Source: Zopfochytrium polystomum (lineage: Eukaryota; Chytridiomycota; Chytridiomycetes; Chytridiales; Chytridiaceae). From it: a stretch of DNA of 39,913 nt. Below, in pieces: positions 39,436 through 39,913 of this stretch. The translations under genes were made by a program, and so were the position numbers. Positions within the stretch are counted from its first letter, which is position 1; every line of letters starts with the position of its first letter. The notes below the pieces were generated by a model. That model saw only the letters and a list, made by a program, of their open reading frames with translations, did no database searches and had not been told where the DNA came from. The DNA is taken from contig JAIVFJ010000449.1 in NCBI GenBank assembly GCA_025765615.1, positions 1-39,913 of the forward strand, in the 5' to 3' direction.

Positions 39436-39913
39436 GACTCGAGGGCGGACGGACGAGTTTCCCAATGTCTCTTTCATCAACCAGCGCAAAAAGGGCTCTT
39501 TCTTTTTTCAATACTGCCCCCTCCTCGAACCAGACGGTGGCGCCGGCACCACCGCCGGCGGCTCCGGAAAGTCGCTGGCGTCGTCGCGATCGTCCTCCTC
39601 CTCCTCCAAGACAGTGACCGCGTCGTCGTCCACGACAGCAACGCCTGCACCACCGTCCGCGTCCGTCAATTCGCTCAGCGACTCGCCCGTCGACGACATC
39701 TGGCTCTCGCGGTACGCGTACCCCTCCGACACCGCCTCCGAGATGGTCGGCGCGGTCGCCGTATCGGGCCCGCGAACGTCGTCGTAGTAGAACTGCTGCC
39801 CCCCACGCGACGCTGCTCAGCCGCTCGCTGTACCGCGTCGGCTCGGACTGCGTCCGCGGCGACGTCGTCGTCGTGCTCGTCATCCACGTTTCGCGCGCCG
39901 CCGCCGCCGCCGC
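39436..39913 (+). CDS. Unknown gene, partial, runs off the window
   Basis: After the acceptor TTCAAACAG (ends 39435) a + strand frame has the look of real protein: DEFPNVSFINQRKKGSFFFQ, YCPLLEPDGG, a Ser/Thr/Ala-rich linker, then DSPVDDIWLSRYAYPSDTAS. It meets TAG at 39785. The two other frames continue naturally, NVVVVELLPPT (about 39778-39808) then LLSRSLYRVGSDCVRGDVVV to the window end, so two single-base indels probably interrupt one exon. The opposite-strand frames here are acidic mirror artefacts of the Ser linker. No family recognised. Confidence 0.45.

Overview
The window is eukaryotic nuclear DNA, most likely from an early-diverging (chytrid-like) fungus. Genes have many short GT-AG introns (about 50-220 bp) plus several GC-AG introns, and intergenic gaps are short and full of microsatellites (CT, CA, poly-A/T). 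A LYS9-type saccharopine reductase (alpha-aminoadipate lysine pathway) and a Zn2Cys6 regulator point to Fungi. A Ral-type GTPase, an EXORDIUM/PHI-1-like secreted protein and a 2'-5'-oligoadenylate-synthetase-like nucleotidyltransferase point away from yeasts and typical ascomycetes. The taxon is an inference; no rRNA or marker gene is present.

Layout. 1-562: 3' end of an unknown + strand gene. 988-4371 (-): Ku80. 5.4-8.25 kb (+): bZIP factor with a very low-complexity N-terminus. 9.36-11.8 kb (+): OAS-like nucleotidyltransferase. 12.06-12.7 kb (+): a decayed hotdog thioesterase (copy 1). 13.29-14.5 kb: tRNA-Gly, a broken tRNA-Thr, a solo LTR with a perfect 5-bp target duplication, and intron-containing tRNA-Tyr. 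14.9-17.5 kb: a PIF/Harbinger transposon with transposase and convergent Myb-like partner. 18.06-25.8 kb: hotdog thioesterase (copy 2), mpaB/DUF2236 oxygenase, TauD-type Fe(II)/2OG dioxygenase and two hemerythrin-HHE genes (three HHE domains), a run rich in iron-dependent chemistry. 26.4-27.7 kb: EXORDIUM-like secreted protein. 28.2-35.6 kb (-): Zn2Cys6 factor, hotdog thioesterase (copy 3), Ral GTPase and LYS9. 35.8-39.0 kb (+): a Chk2/Rad53-like checkpoint kinase whose exons join into FHA-kinase-FHA-FHA. 39.4 kb to the end: a partial unknown + strand gene.

Two DNA-damage genes (Ku80, Chk2/Rad53) lie at opposite ends. The most unusual gene is the OAS-like nucleotidyltransferase: OAS makes 2-5A second messengers in animal antiviral immunity and is not a standard fungal gene. 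Several genes (Ku80, bZIP, OAS-like, thioesterase 1, the kinase, the last gene) show single-base frame changes inside otherwise conserved coding sequence, many at short homopolymers, while the genes between 18 and 35.6 kb are clean. This looks like residual indel error in the assembly, or real decay in some genes. I checked most exon models by splice phase: the LYS9, TauD, HHE, EXORDIUM-like, thioesterase 2 and 3 and Zn2Cys6 models all close in frame.
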